Positions 32,550 through 42,822 of a DNA stretch of 64,000 nt are shown in pieces; within the stretch, counting starts at the first letter, position 1, and each line of letters starts with the position of its first letter. Below the pieces are notes generated by a model, which saw only the letters and a list, made by a program, of their open reading frames with translations, was not told the DNA's origin and did not search any database. This stretch comes from Bartonella doshiae NCTC 12862 = ATCC 700133. GTDB taxonomy: Bacteria > Pseudomonadota > Alphaproteobacteria > Rhizobiales > Rhizobiaceae. A program made the position numbers and the translations under genes. The stretch lies in assembly GCF_000278155.1 (NCBI RefSeq), contig NZ_JH725095.1, positions 248,001-312,000 on the forward strand, in the 5' to 3' direction.

Positions 32550-33142
32550 AATCTGTGATAACTGTTCATTTCTTAAGTCTATAAAATAAATCAAGCCTAA
32601 CTGCTACAATTTGCGTTTTTTTATAAGATATTAATTTACAAAAGGTGAATTTTCATTTTTTTCCGAACAAAAATACCAAATACAATAAGATTTTTCTATT
32701 TCAAATTCTTACATTCAGTATCAAAGCTTGCTTACAAGACACAAGAAAAATCTACATGTAGAAAGAAATCATTTAAGAATGAATTAAAATATCCTTTATA
32801 GAGAAACCATCTAAAAACAAGGCATTTACACTATTGAAGAGCTGGTAAAGAGAGTTATGATAGTAGCTCATGACTTGATAAGCGTAAATAGGATAAAAAC
32901 ACCTATTTCTCTAACGCAAACCTGTACATAAGTAAAATAAATAGCATACTATTTTTTAGAGCACATTATATCTTTGGAAAAGCATGATCTCATTAAAGGA
33001 AATGATATGATTTATTGATTTTATTTATCATATCTTTCCCTACATGTGCATAGCGCTCCTCTTAAGAAATAAAAGCGCTACACAACAAATCATACCTTAC
33101 CCAAAAACCAAAAAGCCTAGTCAAACCTGTATATCTTTAGAA
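32550..33142. other. Intergenic region, one hairpin
   Basis: About 590 bases between convergent genes. The only clear structure is GCGTAAATAGG (32881-32891) against CCTATTT (32901-32907) plus ACGC (32913-32916). No coding remnant recognised. Confidence 0.4.
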
Positions 33143-33886
33143 TTAAAAGAAATCACTTGGGTTGATGGTTGACTGTAATGGATCATACATACCTCTTTGT
33201 TGACTTAAAATATGGTCTTCTTTTCTATTATTCTCCAGTACCACCACACGCGAACCAGCAGGGACACGATCATACAGGTCAATGATATCTTGATTGAGCA
33301 AACGAATACATCCACTTGACATAGCATGACCAATTGACCAAGATTCATGTGAACCATGAATGCGGAAGAGTGTATCCTGCCCATCCTTAAAAAGATAAAG
33401 GGCCCGTGCGCCTAATGGATTATCAGGTCCTGGTGGCATGCCCTTCCCTAAATGACCATAACGTTCTGGTTCTCGGGCCATCATTGCCGCTGTAGGTACC
33501 CAATATGGCCACCGACGCTTGCGCTGTATAACCCCCTCACCATCAAATGCCAATCCCTCTTTGCCAACACCAATGCCATAACGCAAAGCTTGCCCATTTT
33601 CACCAATAAGATAAAGGAAACATTCCTGAGTATCTATAACTAATGTCCCAGGAGGATAAGGTGTATGATAAATCACTTGCTGACGCCAAAATTTTGGATC
33701 AATTTCTGCGAGATCAACAGCAGGTAATAAATAGGGTTCATTCGTTACAGGTCCATACAAGGACTGTATTTCTTCTGGGATGTCCCGAACCTGTTGAGAG
33801 GCAACAAGCGACATATTTGACTGATGAGTAGCGCATCCAACCAAAGCGAGAAGGATTGCACATAAAAAAACACGACAAGACAACAC
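33143..33886 (-). CDS. L,D-transpeptidase lipoprotein, YkuD domain
   Basis: A 247-residue envelope enzyme. The N-terminus (MLSCRVFLCAILLALVGCAT) is a lipoprotein signal peptide with its lipobox cysteine at 18. The YkuD domain (about 80-218) carries the catalytic motif: HGSHESWSIGHAMSSGCIRL, with His187 and Cys193. Such enzymes make 3-3 cross-links in peptidoglycan or attach outer-membrane proteins to it, the latter being common in Hyphomicrobiales; which of the two this does cannot be decided here. It stands alone and is divergent from ychF. Confidence 0.9.
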   Translation of the reverse strand: MLSCRVFLCAILLALVGCATHQSNMSLVASQQVRDIPEEIQSLYGPVTNEPYLLPAVDLAEIDPKFWRQQVIYHTPYPPGTLVIDTQECFLYLIGENGQALRYGIGVGKEGLAFDGEGVIQRKRRWPYWVPTAAMMAREPERYGHLGKGMPPGPDNPLGARALYLFKDGQDTLFRIHGSHESWSIGHAMSSGCIRLLNQDIIDLYDRVPAGSRVVVLENNRKEDHILSQQRGMYDPLQSTINPSDFF

Positions 33887-34132
33887 TCTTATATTTTCTC
33901 CAATTAATTCCTATGAAATTTTGCATACTATAAAAAACTTAGTACAGTATTAACGTTAATTTGGAAATCTTTTAATAATAACAAGAGTAACTCTGATGAA
34001 AATATAACTCTTTTTGGCATAGTTTTTTTCTTCTTGACAACAACAGAAGACTATAACTCTTTTTAAAATATGCTATAGAAATGTGCAAGAAACGTTATCT
34101 TGACTATAAATCAACAGAGAAGAAGGGCACCT

Positions 34133-35236
34133 ATGGGTTTTAACTGCGGTATTGTTGGACTCCCTAATGTTGGGAAATCAACCCTTTTTAATGCATTAAC
34201 AAAAACAGCTACAGCACAAGCTGCTAATTATCCTTTTTGCACAATCGAACCCAATACCGGTGAAGTTGCTGTTCCAGATTTTCGAATGAAAAAAATTGCA
34301 TCTATAGCCGGTTCAAAAGAAATCATCCCCACACGCATTAGTTTTGTTGATATTGCCGGACTTGTGCGAGGCGCATCAAAAGGTGAAGGTTTAGGAAACA
34401 AATTTTTAGCCAATATTCGTGAAGTTGACGCTATTATCCATGTTTTACGTTGTTTTAAAGATGAAGATATCACCCATGTAGAAGGACGAATTGATCCTGT
34501 TTCTGATGCTACAACAGTTGAAACAGAACTAATGCTCGCAGATCTTGAAAGTCTTGAGCGGCGAATTGTACAAATCCGCAAACGTGCAACTGGGAAAGAT
34601 AAGGAAGCTGTGACAATTCTTCCTATGATGGAAGCAGCTCTAAACTTATTACAAAAAGGAAATCCTGTTCGGTTATTACTCAAAGATATCTCCTCAGACG
34701 AACGCCACGTTCTTGAAGGTTTGAATCTTTTAACTTCCAAACCAGTACTTTACGTTTGTAATGTCAGTGAAAATGACGCTGCTCATGGAAATAGCTTCAC
34801 CCAAATGGTTGAAAAAATGGCAATAGAGCAACATGCGCAAAGTATTGTTATTTCTGCTTCTATCGAAGCTGAAATTTCCCAATTAAGTGACGCAGAAGCT
34901 ACAGAATATCTTAGTGCTCTAGAACTCTGGGAACCGAGTCTGAATCGCCTCATTCGCTCTGGTTATCATTTGCTTGACCTCATTACTTATTTCACATGTG
35001 GACCTAAAGAAACGCGTGCATGGACCATTACGCGTGGTACTAAAGCTCCCCAAGCAGCTGGCGTAATTCACTCAGATTTTGAGCGTGGCTTTATTCGTGC
35101 TCAAACCATCAGCTACGAGGATTATATTGCTCTAGGTGGAGAAAACGGTGCAAAAGAAGCAGGAAAAGCACGTGATGAAGGTAAAGAATATATTGTACAA
35201 GATGGCGATATCATACTGTTTAAGCACAACACTTAA
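34133..35236 (+). CDS. ychF: Redox-regulated ATPase YchF
   Basis: A 367-residue Obg-family P-loop protein that hydrolyses ATP rather than GTP and binds ribosomes. Motif G1 is GLPNVGKSTLFNAL near 7-20 and G3 is DIAGLVRGASKGEG near 70-83. G4 reads NVSE in place of NKxD, the YchF/OLA1 hallmark that changes nucleotide specificity. The C-terminal TGS domain is clear (about 280-365; YFTCGPKETRAW). Start ATG at 34133 (MGFNCG), not the upstream in-frame 34100. Confidence 0.96.
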   Translation: MGFNCGIVGLPNVGKSTLFNALTKTATAQAANYPFCTIEPNTGEVAVPDFRMKKIASIAGSKEIIPTRISFVDIAGLVRGASKGEGLGNKFLANIREVDAIIHVLRCFKDEDITHVEGRIDPVSDATTVETELMLADLESLERRIVQIRKRATGKDKEAVTILPMMEAALNLLQKGNPVRLLLKDISSDERHVLEGLNLLTSKPVLYVCNVSENDAAHGNSFTQMVEKMAIEQHAQSIVISASIEAEISQLSDAEATEYLSALELWEPSLNRLIRSGYHLLDLITYFTCGPKETRAWTITRGTKAPQAAGVIHSDFERGFIRAQTISYEDYIALGGENGAKEAGKARDEGKEYIVQDGDIILFKHNT

Positions 35237-35332
35237 GATACATTCCACTTAACCCTCTTATATTTCTTTAAAAAACCAAAGCATATTTTATTGTAAATTT
35301 GTTCAAAATTTTCAAAAAACATTTTGAATCAC

Positions 35333-35366
35333 AAACAGTGCTATCAACTTATAGATAGCACTGTTT
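35333..35366. terminator. Bidirectional terminator ychF / PRC-barrel gene
   Basis: AAACAGTGCTATC and GATAGCACTGTTT are a perfect 13-base inverted repeat with an eight-base loop, located between the convergent ychF and PRC-barrel genes. Confidence 0.85.
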
Positions 35367-35381
35367 CGATAGAAGGGAAAA

Positions 35382-35822
35382 TTAGCGTGCCCAACGTCCT
35401 TCATATTTAAATGTAGGAGCTTCCTTTAAAGAATCCTTTGTCGCGTTGATAATAATTTTCCATTTACCATAATCATTTATCATCTGGGTTGTTTCTGGAG
35501 AAACGACCACATAACTCTCGCCTATACCAAGGAAACCTCCAACAGCAATAACAATCCCTGCCATGTTATTCTCACGCAGAATAATATCTCTTACTTCACC
35601 AATATTTTCATTTTCTATATTGTATACACTTGCACCAATAAGGCTTGAAGCAACAAAATCCGTTGCTAAAGGCGTAACATAACGCGCAAACATATCTTTC
35701 CCAACCTGTACAACACCTGTTGAAGAAATTTTTTCAGATTCAAAAGGTACTGCAAGAGACTGAGCATAAGTACTAGAAGCCATCAAAACTGATATAAGAG
35801 TAGTAAATGCAATTTTTCTCAT
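35382..35822 (-). CDS. Exported PRC-barrel domain protein
   Basis: A 146-residue protein with a clear signal peptide (about 1-20, STYA-Q) and one PRC-barrel domain (about 60-125; GASVYNIENENIGEVRDIIL, then GFLGIGESYVVV). PRC barrels of this exported type are common in Rhizobiales and their job is generally unknown; some family members act in RNA processing or photosynthesis, but those are cytosolic. It is separated from petC by about 100 bases on the same strand, and may or may not be read from the petABC transcript. Confidence 0.8.
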   Translation of the reverse strand: MRKIAFTTLISVLMASSTYAQSLAVPFESEKISSTGVVQVGKDMFARYVTPLATDFVASSLIGASVYNIENENIGEVRDIILRENNMAGIVIAVGGFLGIGESYVVVSPETTQMINDYGKWKIIINATKDSLKEAPTFKYEGRWAR

Positions 35823-35921
35823 TCTAACATCTCCGTTTTTACTTTACAAAGCCTCAATGCATCATAACCGGATTTGTTCCCTACATTCCTTTTAAGATTT
35901 ATGCCTATCGCTTCTTTCTCT

Positions 35922-36800
35922 TCAATCTTTGACTTTTTCCTCAAATCTTTCTTCTAAACCACGCCAAATCCGATCTTTTACAATATAAACAAGCCCCCCC
36001 AAAAAAATTAAAAACAAGATTACACGAAAACCTGTTTTCTTACGAATCTCCATATGAGGATCAGCAGTCCACATCAAAAAAGCAGAAACATCACGCGCAT
36101 AATGTTCAACCGTTTCTGGAGTTCCATCCTCATAGGAAATAAGACCATCATCCAAGGGAGGAGCCATAGCTAAAGCATTATTGGCAATAAAATACGGATT
36201 ATACCAAAAACCATCAGCAATTTTTGTATTCTCTGGTGCCTTCTGGTATCCCATTAAAAGAGCTGTAATATAATCTGGTCCAGCAGTATTGTAATGAGTC
36301 AATATATCAGAAATCAAAGCAGGAAATGGCAAAGAAACGGCACGTGCACGCGCCATTAGTGACAAATCTGGAGGATAAGCCCCGTTATGAATGAATCTTG
36401 CTTCTTCTTCATTCGCAAAGGGAGAAGGAAAAGAGTCTGTTGCAATACCAGCGCGTTTAAAAAATTTCCCTTCTCTGTTAGGACCGTCACGTATTTCATA
36501 CTGCTTAGCAAAGGTTTTAATTTGTTCTTGATCATATCCAAGCGCCTTCAAATTGCGAAAAGCCACATATTTTAACCCATGGCAACGAGAACAAACTTGT
36601 TTATAAACTTTCAACCCACGTTGTAATTGTGCCTTATCATACACACCAAATGGACCTGAAAAACTCCACTCCTGTTTTTTAGGAACGCGCAAGGGAAAAG
36701 AAACGAGCTCTTCTTTCTGATTGGAAGCAAAACAAGCGATACCCTGAAAAGAAAAGCTCATCACAGCTATAATAATCAATTGAATAAAAGCATTTACCAT
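35922..36800 (-). CDS. petC: Cytochrome c1 of the bc1 complex
   Basis: The haem-c subunit of ubiquinol-cytochrome c reductase. The 292-residue protein has a signal peptide (about 1-24), the haem-binding motif CSRCH at 70-74, and a C-terminal membrane anchor (about 258-277; VILFLIFLGGLVYIVKD). The distal Met ligand is probably in the ALAMAPPL segment. Its start overlaps the petB stop by seven bases, so the two are translationally coupled. It is last in petABC. Confidence 0.95.
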   Translation of the reverse strand: MVNAFIQLIIIAVMSFSFQGIACFASNQKEELVSFPLRVPKKQEWSFSGPFGVYDKAQLQRGLKVYKQVCSRCHGLKYVAFRNLKALGYDQEQIKTFAKQYEIRDGPNREGKFFKRAGIATDSFPSPFANEEEARFIHNGAYPPDLSLMARARAVSLPFPALISDILTHYNTAGPDYITALLMGYQKAPENTKIADGFWYNPYFIANNALAMAPPLDDGLISYEDGTPETVEHYARDVSAFLMWTADPHMEIRKKTGFRVILFLIFLGGLVYIVKDRIWRGLEERFEEKVKD

Positions 36801-38050
36801 AATCTGTGTTTTTTCTGTCGCATATCTTCAGTAATCGAACTAGGAAGAGAACAACTCTTTTCAAAAATGGGAAGGATCGGCAAAATAATTAAAAAGAATA
36901 TAAAATAATAAGCCGTAGCCAATTGCATCCATAAAAGAGTATCCTGATTAATTTCTCTAGAACCAAGCCAACCAAGAATAATGATATCAATAATCAACGC
37001 CCAAAAGAAAACTTTATAAACAGGCCGGTATCTTGCAGAGCATATTGTAGAACGATCTAACCATGGAACAAAGAACAAAACAAAAAACGAACCTGCCAAT
37101 ATTATAATGCCCACAAAAGTTGATGAAAAAACACCGATATTAAAAGTTATGGCATGAAGCATAGCATAAAAAGGCAAAAAATACCACGCTGGGACAACAT
37201 GAAGAGGCGCTTTTAAAGGATCAGCAACGCTATAGTTTTCAGTGTGCCCCATATAATCTGGCATATAAAACAAAAACCAAGAAAAAAAGAGTAGAAAAAT
37301 AGTAATAGCAAAAATATCTTTTATAAGTGCATAGGGTGAAAAAGGAACAGTTTCCTCTTCGGATTGTACCTCAAGGCCAGTGGGATTACTCTGCCCAACT
37401 TGATGGAGAGCCCAAATGTGAAGGATCACGAGAAAAATTAAAAGAAATGATAAAAAGTAATGGAAAACGTAAAAACGATTAAGTGTTGGTTGTCCCACGC
37501 CATAACCACCAAGAAGTGCATCATGCAACCACATCCCCACCAAAGGAATTGCTTTTACAAGACCAGCAACTACTGAAGCAGCAGAAGAAGACATCATCCC
37601 CCAAACCAATACAGAACCAAAAAATGCTGTTGCCATCATAACTATGTAAATAAAAATGCCTGTGATCCAAACCATTTCTCGCATATTTTTATAAGAACCA
37701 TAATAAAGCCCGCGCGCCAAATGGATATAGAGAGCGATAAAAAAAAATGAAGAACCTACACAATGCCATGGACGAAAAAGCCAGCCAAACTGCCCCTCAC
37801 GGCTAAAACGTTCAGCGGTTTCGAAAGCCAAATGAACATCTGGAACATAATGCAGTGCCAAGACAATACCAGTCAAAAGCTGTGACACAAGCATAATGGT
37901 CAAAATACCACCAAATGTATAAAAATAATTAAGATTACGTGGAACAGGAAAAATCACAAATGCATTGTAAAATAAGCGAGGAAGAGGCAAACGCTTATCC
38001 AACCAACGAGCAATAACACTTTTGGGAGAATAAGGAGGAAATTTTCTCAT
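36794..38050 (-). CDS. petB: Cytochrome b of the bc1 complex
   Basis: The ubiquinol-oxidising membrane subunit with two b haems. The 418-residue protein has eight or more helices. Its markers are LLTGIVLALHYVPD near 59-72, WHCVGSSFFFIALYIHLARG near 93-112, the Qo-site helix with SSAASVVAGLVKAIPLVG near 153-170, FYVFHYFLSFLLIFLVILH near 197-215, and the Qo motif PDYMG. It lies four bases after petA and overlaps petC. Confidence 0.96.
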   Translation of the reverse strand: MRKFPPYSPKSVIARWLDKRLPLPRLFYNAFVIFPVPRNLNYFYTFGGILTIMLVSQLLTGIVLALHYVPDVHLAFETAERFSREGQFGWLFRPWHCVGSSFFFIALYIHLARGLYYGSYKNMREMVWITGIFIYIVMMATAFFGSVLVWGMMSSSAASVVAGLVKAIPLVGMWLHDALLGGYGVGQPTLNRFYVFHYFLSFLLIFLVILHIWALHQVGQSNPTGLEVQSEEETVPFSPYALIKDIFAITIFLLFFSWFLFYMPDYMGHTENYSVADPLKAPLHVVPAWYFLPFYAMLHAITFNIGVFSSTFVGIIILAGSFFVLFFVPWLDRSTICSARYRPVYKVFFWALIIDIIILGWLGSREINQDTLLWMQLATAYYFIFFLIILPILPIFEKSCSLPSSITEDMRQKKHRLW

Positions 38051-38054
38051 AACT

Positions 38055-38603
38055 TCATCCGATTTTCAATAAAGTATCAGAAAGAAACTGATAAGGTGGA
38101 ATTGCTAAATTATAGTTCGCTGGTCCTGAACGTACTCTTCCAGCCGTATCATAAACAGATCCATGACACGGACACAACCACCCCCCAAACCTCCCTGATT
38201 GACCAAGCGTTACACAACCAAGATGTGTACAAAGGTTAATAAGAATAAGCCAATTCTCACGCCCTTCACCAGCAGAACGTGCAAAATCTGTCGCTTCTTT
38301 TTCACCTTCAAGATTAGGATTTCGTGCTTGAGGATCTTTCAAAAGACTTAATTCAACAGTACGCGCTTCAGCAATTTCTTTCGCAGTGCGGTTACGTATA
38401 ACAACAGGCTGTCCACGCCACTGAACTGTTACAGACATACCTTCTTCAATACCAGAAATATCAACTTCAACAGAAGAAGATGCCAAAACACTTTCATCAG
38501 GGCATATCTGACGAATAAGAGGCCACGCAACAGCACCGATACCAACCGCCCCCGTAAGACCTGTTAGTAAAAACAGAAAATCCCGCCTCGTTTGTTCACT
38601 CAT
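38055..38603 (-). CDS. petA: Rieske iron-sulfur protein of the bc1 complex
   Basis: The 2Fe-2S subunit that takes the first electron from ubiquinol. The 182-residue protein begins with a Tat-type signal anchor (RRDFLFLLTG then a hydrophobic run). The cluster ligands are in CTHLGCV near 127-133 and CPCHGSVYD near 146-154. It is first in the petABC operon; the promoter should lie in the long gap upstream of 38603. Confidence 0.96.
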   Translation of the reverse strand: MSEQTRRDFLFLLTGLTGAVGIGAVAWPLIRQICPDESVLASSSVEVDISGIEEGMSVTVQWRGQPVVIRNRTAKEIAEARTVELSLLKDPQARNPNLEGEKEATDFARSAGEGRENWLILINLCTHLGCVTLGQSGRFGGWLCPCHGSVYDTAGRVRSGPANYNLAIPPYQFLSDTLLKIG

Positions 38604-39501
38604 TATCTCAACTAAAGAGCCTATTCCTTAAAATATTTCTCTACCATATTCTCTTTTACTGTACAATGCCTGATCCTTCAATTTTCTAAATCACAATGAA
38701 GATCCTAAGAAAACTCCCTGACACATATATAATATGTTCTCTTACCATTGAAGTTACCATATTGCTTGTTGATCAATAAAGATTCTTAAACCTTTACTCA
38801 AGAAAATCGAGTTTACTCTCCCATTGTCTTATATTTTTCTTGTATTTTTAACACTTTTTCATATTTTGACTCTTTGACTTTTTAATATTCAAAATTATCT
38901 ACTCTGTTTTTAGCTATACCTTCAACATATTCAAGACTTATAAGAGAATATCATTATATTATTACATGGATTATTGTGAATGAGCTGACACCCATATAAC
39001 ATCAACAACCTTCTCATGCTTCAATATCTTTCTTTTTCACTCAGCACATAAATCTTGAACATCAAACATAATTTACACAAAACTATTCTCTACAAATAAA
39101 GCTGAAATTTCTTATCCAATCTGCTTTAATACTTCATAGAAATTTAAAAAATTGATATTAAAAAGCGATAAATGCTTTTTTCATAATTGTCCTCTCCTAG
39201 CCACTATCCTTATTGCTAATAAAAATCTTGCGCATGTAACAGCACTTTGCAAAAATAGTCCTTTCTCCTTCTGAAAAAAATTGTCATCTTTAATCATAGG
39301 CATCTTTCACTAATGTCACTCTGCTCACCTCATAATAAACTTAAGAACGCAGCTTTTTTCCTGAAATCCAAGGTCAATAGCAACAAAATATAAAAATTCC
39401 TATACTCCTTTGTAAGATATTTCTGGAATCTGCCACAGAGCTCCTTTACAAACGATTAGGATCAAATCATGTTACAAAAAGCTAAATGAGAGTTGAGGCG
39501 T
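38604..39501. other. Long intergenic region petA/trmL
   Basis: Almost 900 AT-rich bases between divergent genes. It contains one short hairpin (AAAAAGC at 39160-39166 against GCTTTTT at 39174-39180) that could terminate on either strand. A minus-strand stretch near 38990-39070 reads KHEKVVDVIWVSAHSQ in frame, but I could not match it to a family. Confidence 0.4.
39160..39182. terminator. Short A/T-flanked hairpin
   Basis: AAAAAGC and GCTTTTT form a seven-base stem around a seven-base loop. It is not directly after any gene; it could end an unrecognised transcript, but the evidence is weak. Confidence 0.3.
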
Positions 39502-39966
39502 ATGACACTTCACATTGCTCTTTTTCAACCTGACATCGCTGGGAACACAGGGACAATTTTACGCCTTAGTGCATGCTTTGGTTTACATGTACATATTATT
39601 GAACCCGCAGGTTTTAATCTATCAGATCGTAACCTTAAACGTGCGGGTATGGATTATCTTGAATATGCCTCGCTAGAAAAACACATTGATTGGCAACATT
39701 TTATAAATTCTGTAAAGCATTTTAACCGTCGTCTTTTACTTTTAAGCACAAAAGCAGCAACATGCTATACAGAAATAAACTACCAGAAAAACGATATCCT
39801 GCTTTTTGGCCGTGAATCGGCAGGAGTTCCTGATTACGTCCATAAAGCCAGTGATTATTCATTAACAATTCCCATGCAACCACACGCACGATCTTTAAAT
39901 CTAGCAATAAGCGTAGCTATAACAACCGGAGAAGCTCTTCGCCAAATTGGTTATTATGAAAGATGA
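39502..39966 (+). CDS. trmL: tRNA (cytidine(34)-2'-O)-methyltransferase
   Basis: A SPOUT-class enzyme that methylates the ribose of the wobble base in some leucine tRNAs. The 154-residue protein has the trefoil-knot markers: LFQPDIAGNTGTILRLSACF near 6-25, LFGRESAGVP near 101-110, and the C-terminal IPMQPHARSLNLAISVAI near 119-136. The ATG at 39502 is preferred over a TTG at 39493, since MTLHIALFQPDIAGN is the family start. Length and motif order are normal. Confidence 0.92.
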   Translation: MTLHIALFQPDIAGNTGTILRLSACFGLHVHIIEPAGFNLSDRNLKRAGMDYLEYASLEKHIDWQHFINSVKHFNRRLLLLSTKAATCYTEINYQKNDILLFGRESAGVPDYVHKASDYSLTIPMQPHARSLNLAISVAITTGEALRQIGYYER

Positions 39967-40299
39967 AAAACTTGATAAAAAATTTTATTAATGCCTTACA
40001 TTTATTAATAAAAATACCAATACATTGCTCATAATAAACAATTGTCAAAATAAAGTCAGCGCATTTTTTGCATTCTAATCTATTAAGAGCATTAAAATCG
40101 TATACTCCTCAATGACACTTCCTAAATAAGCAATAGAGTAGCTTTGCAAATTATTAGGAGAAAATTATACTCTAGAAAACTCAATTCAGCTGAACCATAT
40201 CGTACTTCATCAAATGATTTTGGCTATAACATGCAAATTTCTATAAAATAAGCAGCTGAAAAAATAATTATGAAGCCCTATAAAGAGAAAAAATTAATA
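39967..40299. other. Convergent intergenic region trmL/cca
   Basis: About 330 bases. A perfect ten-base AT-only inverted repeat, TTTTATTAAT (39983-39992) against ATTAATAAAA (40004-40013), lies just after trmL and may help termination. No coding remnant seen. Confidence 0.4.
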
Positions 40300-41553
40300 T
40301 TATAAATTAATATTTTCTAATAATGCATTACGATCTATGATAAATCCGCTTTCAACCCATATCATTTCTAACTCTTTGAGTTTTTGTCCTAAAAGTACAC
40401 CTTTAGCCAAACCTTTTTCCAGTAAATCCTTACCACTAATAGGAAAAGTTGGAATCTTCCATTTTTGAGCAAAGTGATAAAGCCTGATATAATCTTCTGC
40501 TTTTTGCGAAGTGCCACCACCCTCAAGAGTATTAAAATATGCAGCTGCTACAGATAAAGATAATTGATCTAAAACCGGCTGCCTACCATGAAAATAAATC
40601 AATTTTTGCACAAAAACCTCTGAACAGTTTTTGCGAATTATCTTCAATTCTGCCCATTTTTTTAACCGCATTGCCTCATTGTTAGAGAAACGCAAACGCT
40701 GTGCCATCTCATGAAGACGAACAGGATCAGGAGGAAGAAGGCTTTCTAGCCGCAACAAAGGATCAACCTTCCAACCAAAAGTCTGTTCTGCTTTCACAAG
40801 AAAGTGGACCGCATCAATCCCCCATTTTTCTGTTTCAGGGAAAATCAGTGTTAAAATTCCGCTTTGGCGCATCCATAAAAGAGCACGTGTTGGATCTGGA
40901 GCAGCAAGAAGTTTTTTCATCTCATCCCAAATACGCTCTGATGAAAGCTTTTTCAGACCTTGTTTTAAAAAAACGCATGCTTTTAGACCTTGCGCATCAG
41001 GCCGCCCCGCTCCATACCAAGCAAAAAAGCGAAAAAACCGTAAAATACGCAAATAATCCTCGCGAATACGCTTTTCTGCAATGCCGATAAAGCGAACTGT
41101 CCGACTGGCAATATCGTTTAATCCTCCTACAGCGTCATAAAGGTGGCCATCTGCATCACAATAAAGGGCATTAATTGTAAAATCTCGCCGTTCAGCATCT
41201 TTTTGCCAATCACGACCGAAATCGACTTTTGCATAACGACCATCCGTTTCAATATCAGAGCGAAGAGTTGTAACCTCATAAGAACATGATTCAGTAACCA
41301 CCGTCACCGTACCAAAAACAATACCAGTAGGAATGGCTTTAAACCCCATCTGTTCTGCACGTGCTATCACCTGTTGCGGCAAACAGGTTGTCGCAATATC
41401 AATATCACTAATAGGCTGCTCCAATAACTGATTGCGCACCGCTCCTCCCACAATACGCGCCTCTTCACCATCCAGAGATAAAACGCGAAGAAGCGTTTGG
41501 ATATCACTATGCTGCAACCACTCAACCTGCTTGAAATTTTGCCTTATCTTCAC
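40300..41553 (-). CDS. cca: CCA tRNA nucleotidyltransferase / poly(A) polymerase family
   Basis: A class II nucleotidyltransferase that adds or repairs the 3'-CCA of tRNA. The 417-residue protein has the catalytic GGAVRNQLLEQPISDIDIAT near 36-55 (two carboxylates in DIDIA), then RRDFTINALYCDADG near 121-135, and IREDYLRILRFFRFFAWYG near 163-181. It begins with GTG at 41553 (KIRQNFKQVEW). In related genomes it sits with the moxR cluster on one strand; here it faces away from moxR, 237 bases apart. Confidence 0.93.
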   Translation of the reverse strand: MKIRQNFKQVEWLQHSDIQTLLRVLSLDGEEARIVGGAVRNQLLEQPISDIDIATTCLPQQVIARAEQMGFKAIPTGIVFGTVTVVTESCSYEVTTLRSDIETDGRYAKVDFGRDWQKDAERRDFTINALYCDADGHLYDAVGGLNDIASRTVRFIGIAEKRIREDYLRILRFFRFFAWYGAGRPDAQGLKACVFLKQGLKKLSSERIWDEMKKLLAAPDPTRALLWMRQSGILTLIFPETEKWGIDAVHFLVKAEQTFGWKVDPLLRLESLLPPDPVRLHEMAQRLRFSNNEAMRLKKWAELKIIRKNCSEVFVQKLIYFHGRQPVLDQLSLSVAAAYFNTLEGGGTSQKAEDYIRLYHFAQKWKIPTFPISGKDLLEKGLAKGVLLGQKLKELEMIWVESGFIIDRNALLENINL

Positions 41554-41790
41554 CCTTTAACCCTTCAAAAATGTCCTTCTTCTCTGAATGGAGAATTCAT
41601 ATATTCCCAAGACAATCCTTAGACAACATACCCTGTTAATTCCCCCCAAAAAGCCTTTCTCTTCATACATGAATATAAAAAAACAGCGTATGACTCTTCT
41701 TTTCTCCTTATTTTCTGCTACAAATTATAAAATATCCATTATCATACAAAGAAATTATCGATTTTGCGACAAGCGCCTTAAGGAAAAAAT

Positions 41791-42822
41791 ATGAGTCAGA
41801 ACGATACATTATCCAATTCTACGAAAAAGGCTAATATCAATCATGAAGCCGAAATGATTATTGGTGATATTGATGCAGCACACAAAGAATTGTATATTCT
41901 GCAACAAGAAATTGATAAAGTTATTTTTGGCCAAAATCATGTGATCGAATATGCTCTCATAACCATTTTAGCTGGCGGGCATGCTCTTCTTGTTGGCGTT
42001 CCAGGACTTGCAAAGACACGTCTTGTTGAAACAATAGGAACAGTGTTGGGACTTGATGAAAAACGCATCCAATTCACGCCTGACTTAATGCCATCAGATA
42101 TTATTGGTTCTGAAATTATGGATTCTGACAAGAATGGCAAGCGCTCTTTTCGCTACATTAAAGGCCCTATTTTTACCCAGATTCTCATGGCCGATGAGAT
42201 TAATCGCGCTTCTCCCCGTACACAATCAGCTCTTTTACAAGCTATGCAAGAATATCACGTTACTGTTGCTGGAACGCGTTATGATCTGCCACAACCTTTT
42301 CATGTGCTTGCCACACAAAATCCTCTCGAACAAGAAGGAACCTATCCCCTTCCCGAAGCACAACTGGATCGCTTTTTAATGCAAATCGATATTGATTACC
42401 CTGATCTAAATGCAGAACGACGTATCATTTTAGAAACAACGAAAGAAAAAAGCAAAAAGGCAAAACCAATTTTATCAACCCAAAAGCTACAAAAAGTTCA
42501 AAAAATCGTTCGAAAAATGCCAATCTCAGAAAATGTTATTGAAGCCATTTTGAAGATCGTCCGCTCGGCCCGTCCCCATAAAAACAATAACCTTGCAAAT
42601 TCTTATGTCGCTTGGGGACCTGGTCCTCGAGCCTCACAAGCACTTTCACTTTGCGCTCGTGCCCGCGCTCTTTATTATGGACGTTTAGCACCCTCACTCG
42701 ATGATATTGAAGCATTGGCTCACCCTGTATTACAGCACCGCATGGCACTCAATTTTTCTGCACATGCTGAAGGCATAACCATCAAAGATGTTATCAATAA
42801 TCTTGTGAAAGACTCCCTCTAA
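41791..42822 (+). CDS. MoxR-family AAA+ ATPase
   Basis: A 343-residue AAA+ chaperone-like ATPase of the MoxR group, whose members help mature metal-dependent or membrane-bound complexes. Walker A is GVPGLAKTRLVE near 70-81, Walker B region LMADEINRASPRTQSALLQA near 132-151, and sensor motifs are in ATQNPLEQEGTYPLPEAQLD. The start is the ATG at 41791 after AAGGAAAAA. Its stop overlaps the ATG of the DUF58 gene (TAATG). MoxR plus DUF58 plus a BatA-like membrane protein form a common set. Confidence 0.9.
   Translation: MSQNDTLSNSTKKANINHEAEMIIGDIDAAHKELYILQQEIDKVIFGQNHVIEYALITILAGGHALLVGVPGLAKTRLVETIGTVLGLDEKRIQFTPDLMPSDIIGSEIMDSDKNGKRSFRYIKGPIFTQILMADEINRASPRTQSALLQAMQEYHVTVAGTRYDLPQPFHVLATQNPLEQEGTYPLPEAQLDRFLMQIDIDYPDLNAERRIILETTKEKSKKAKPILSTQKLQKVQKIVRKMPISENVIEAILKIVRSARPHKNNNLANSYVAWGPGPRASQALSLCARARALYYGRLAPSLDDIEALAHPVLQHRMALNFSAHAEGITIKDVINNLVKDSL

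Noticed and set aside
38990-39070. Minus-strand peptide-like stretch in the petA/trmL gap
   Set aside because: A short in-frame run looked protein-like but has stops nearby and matched no family I know.
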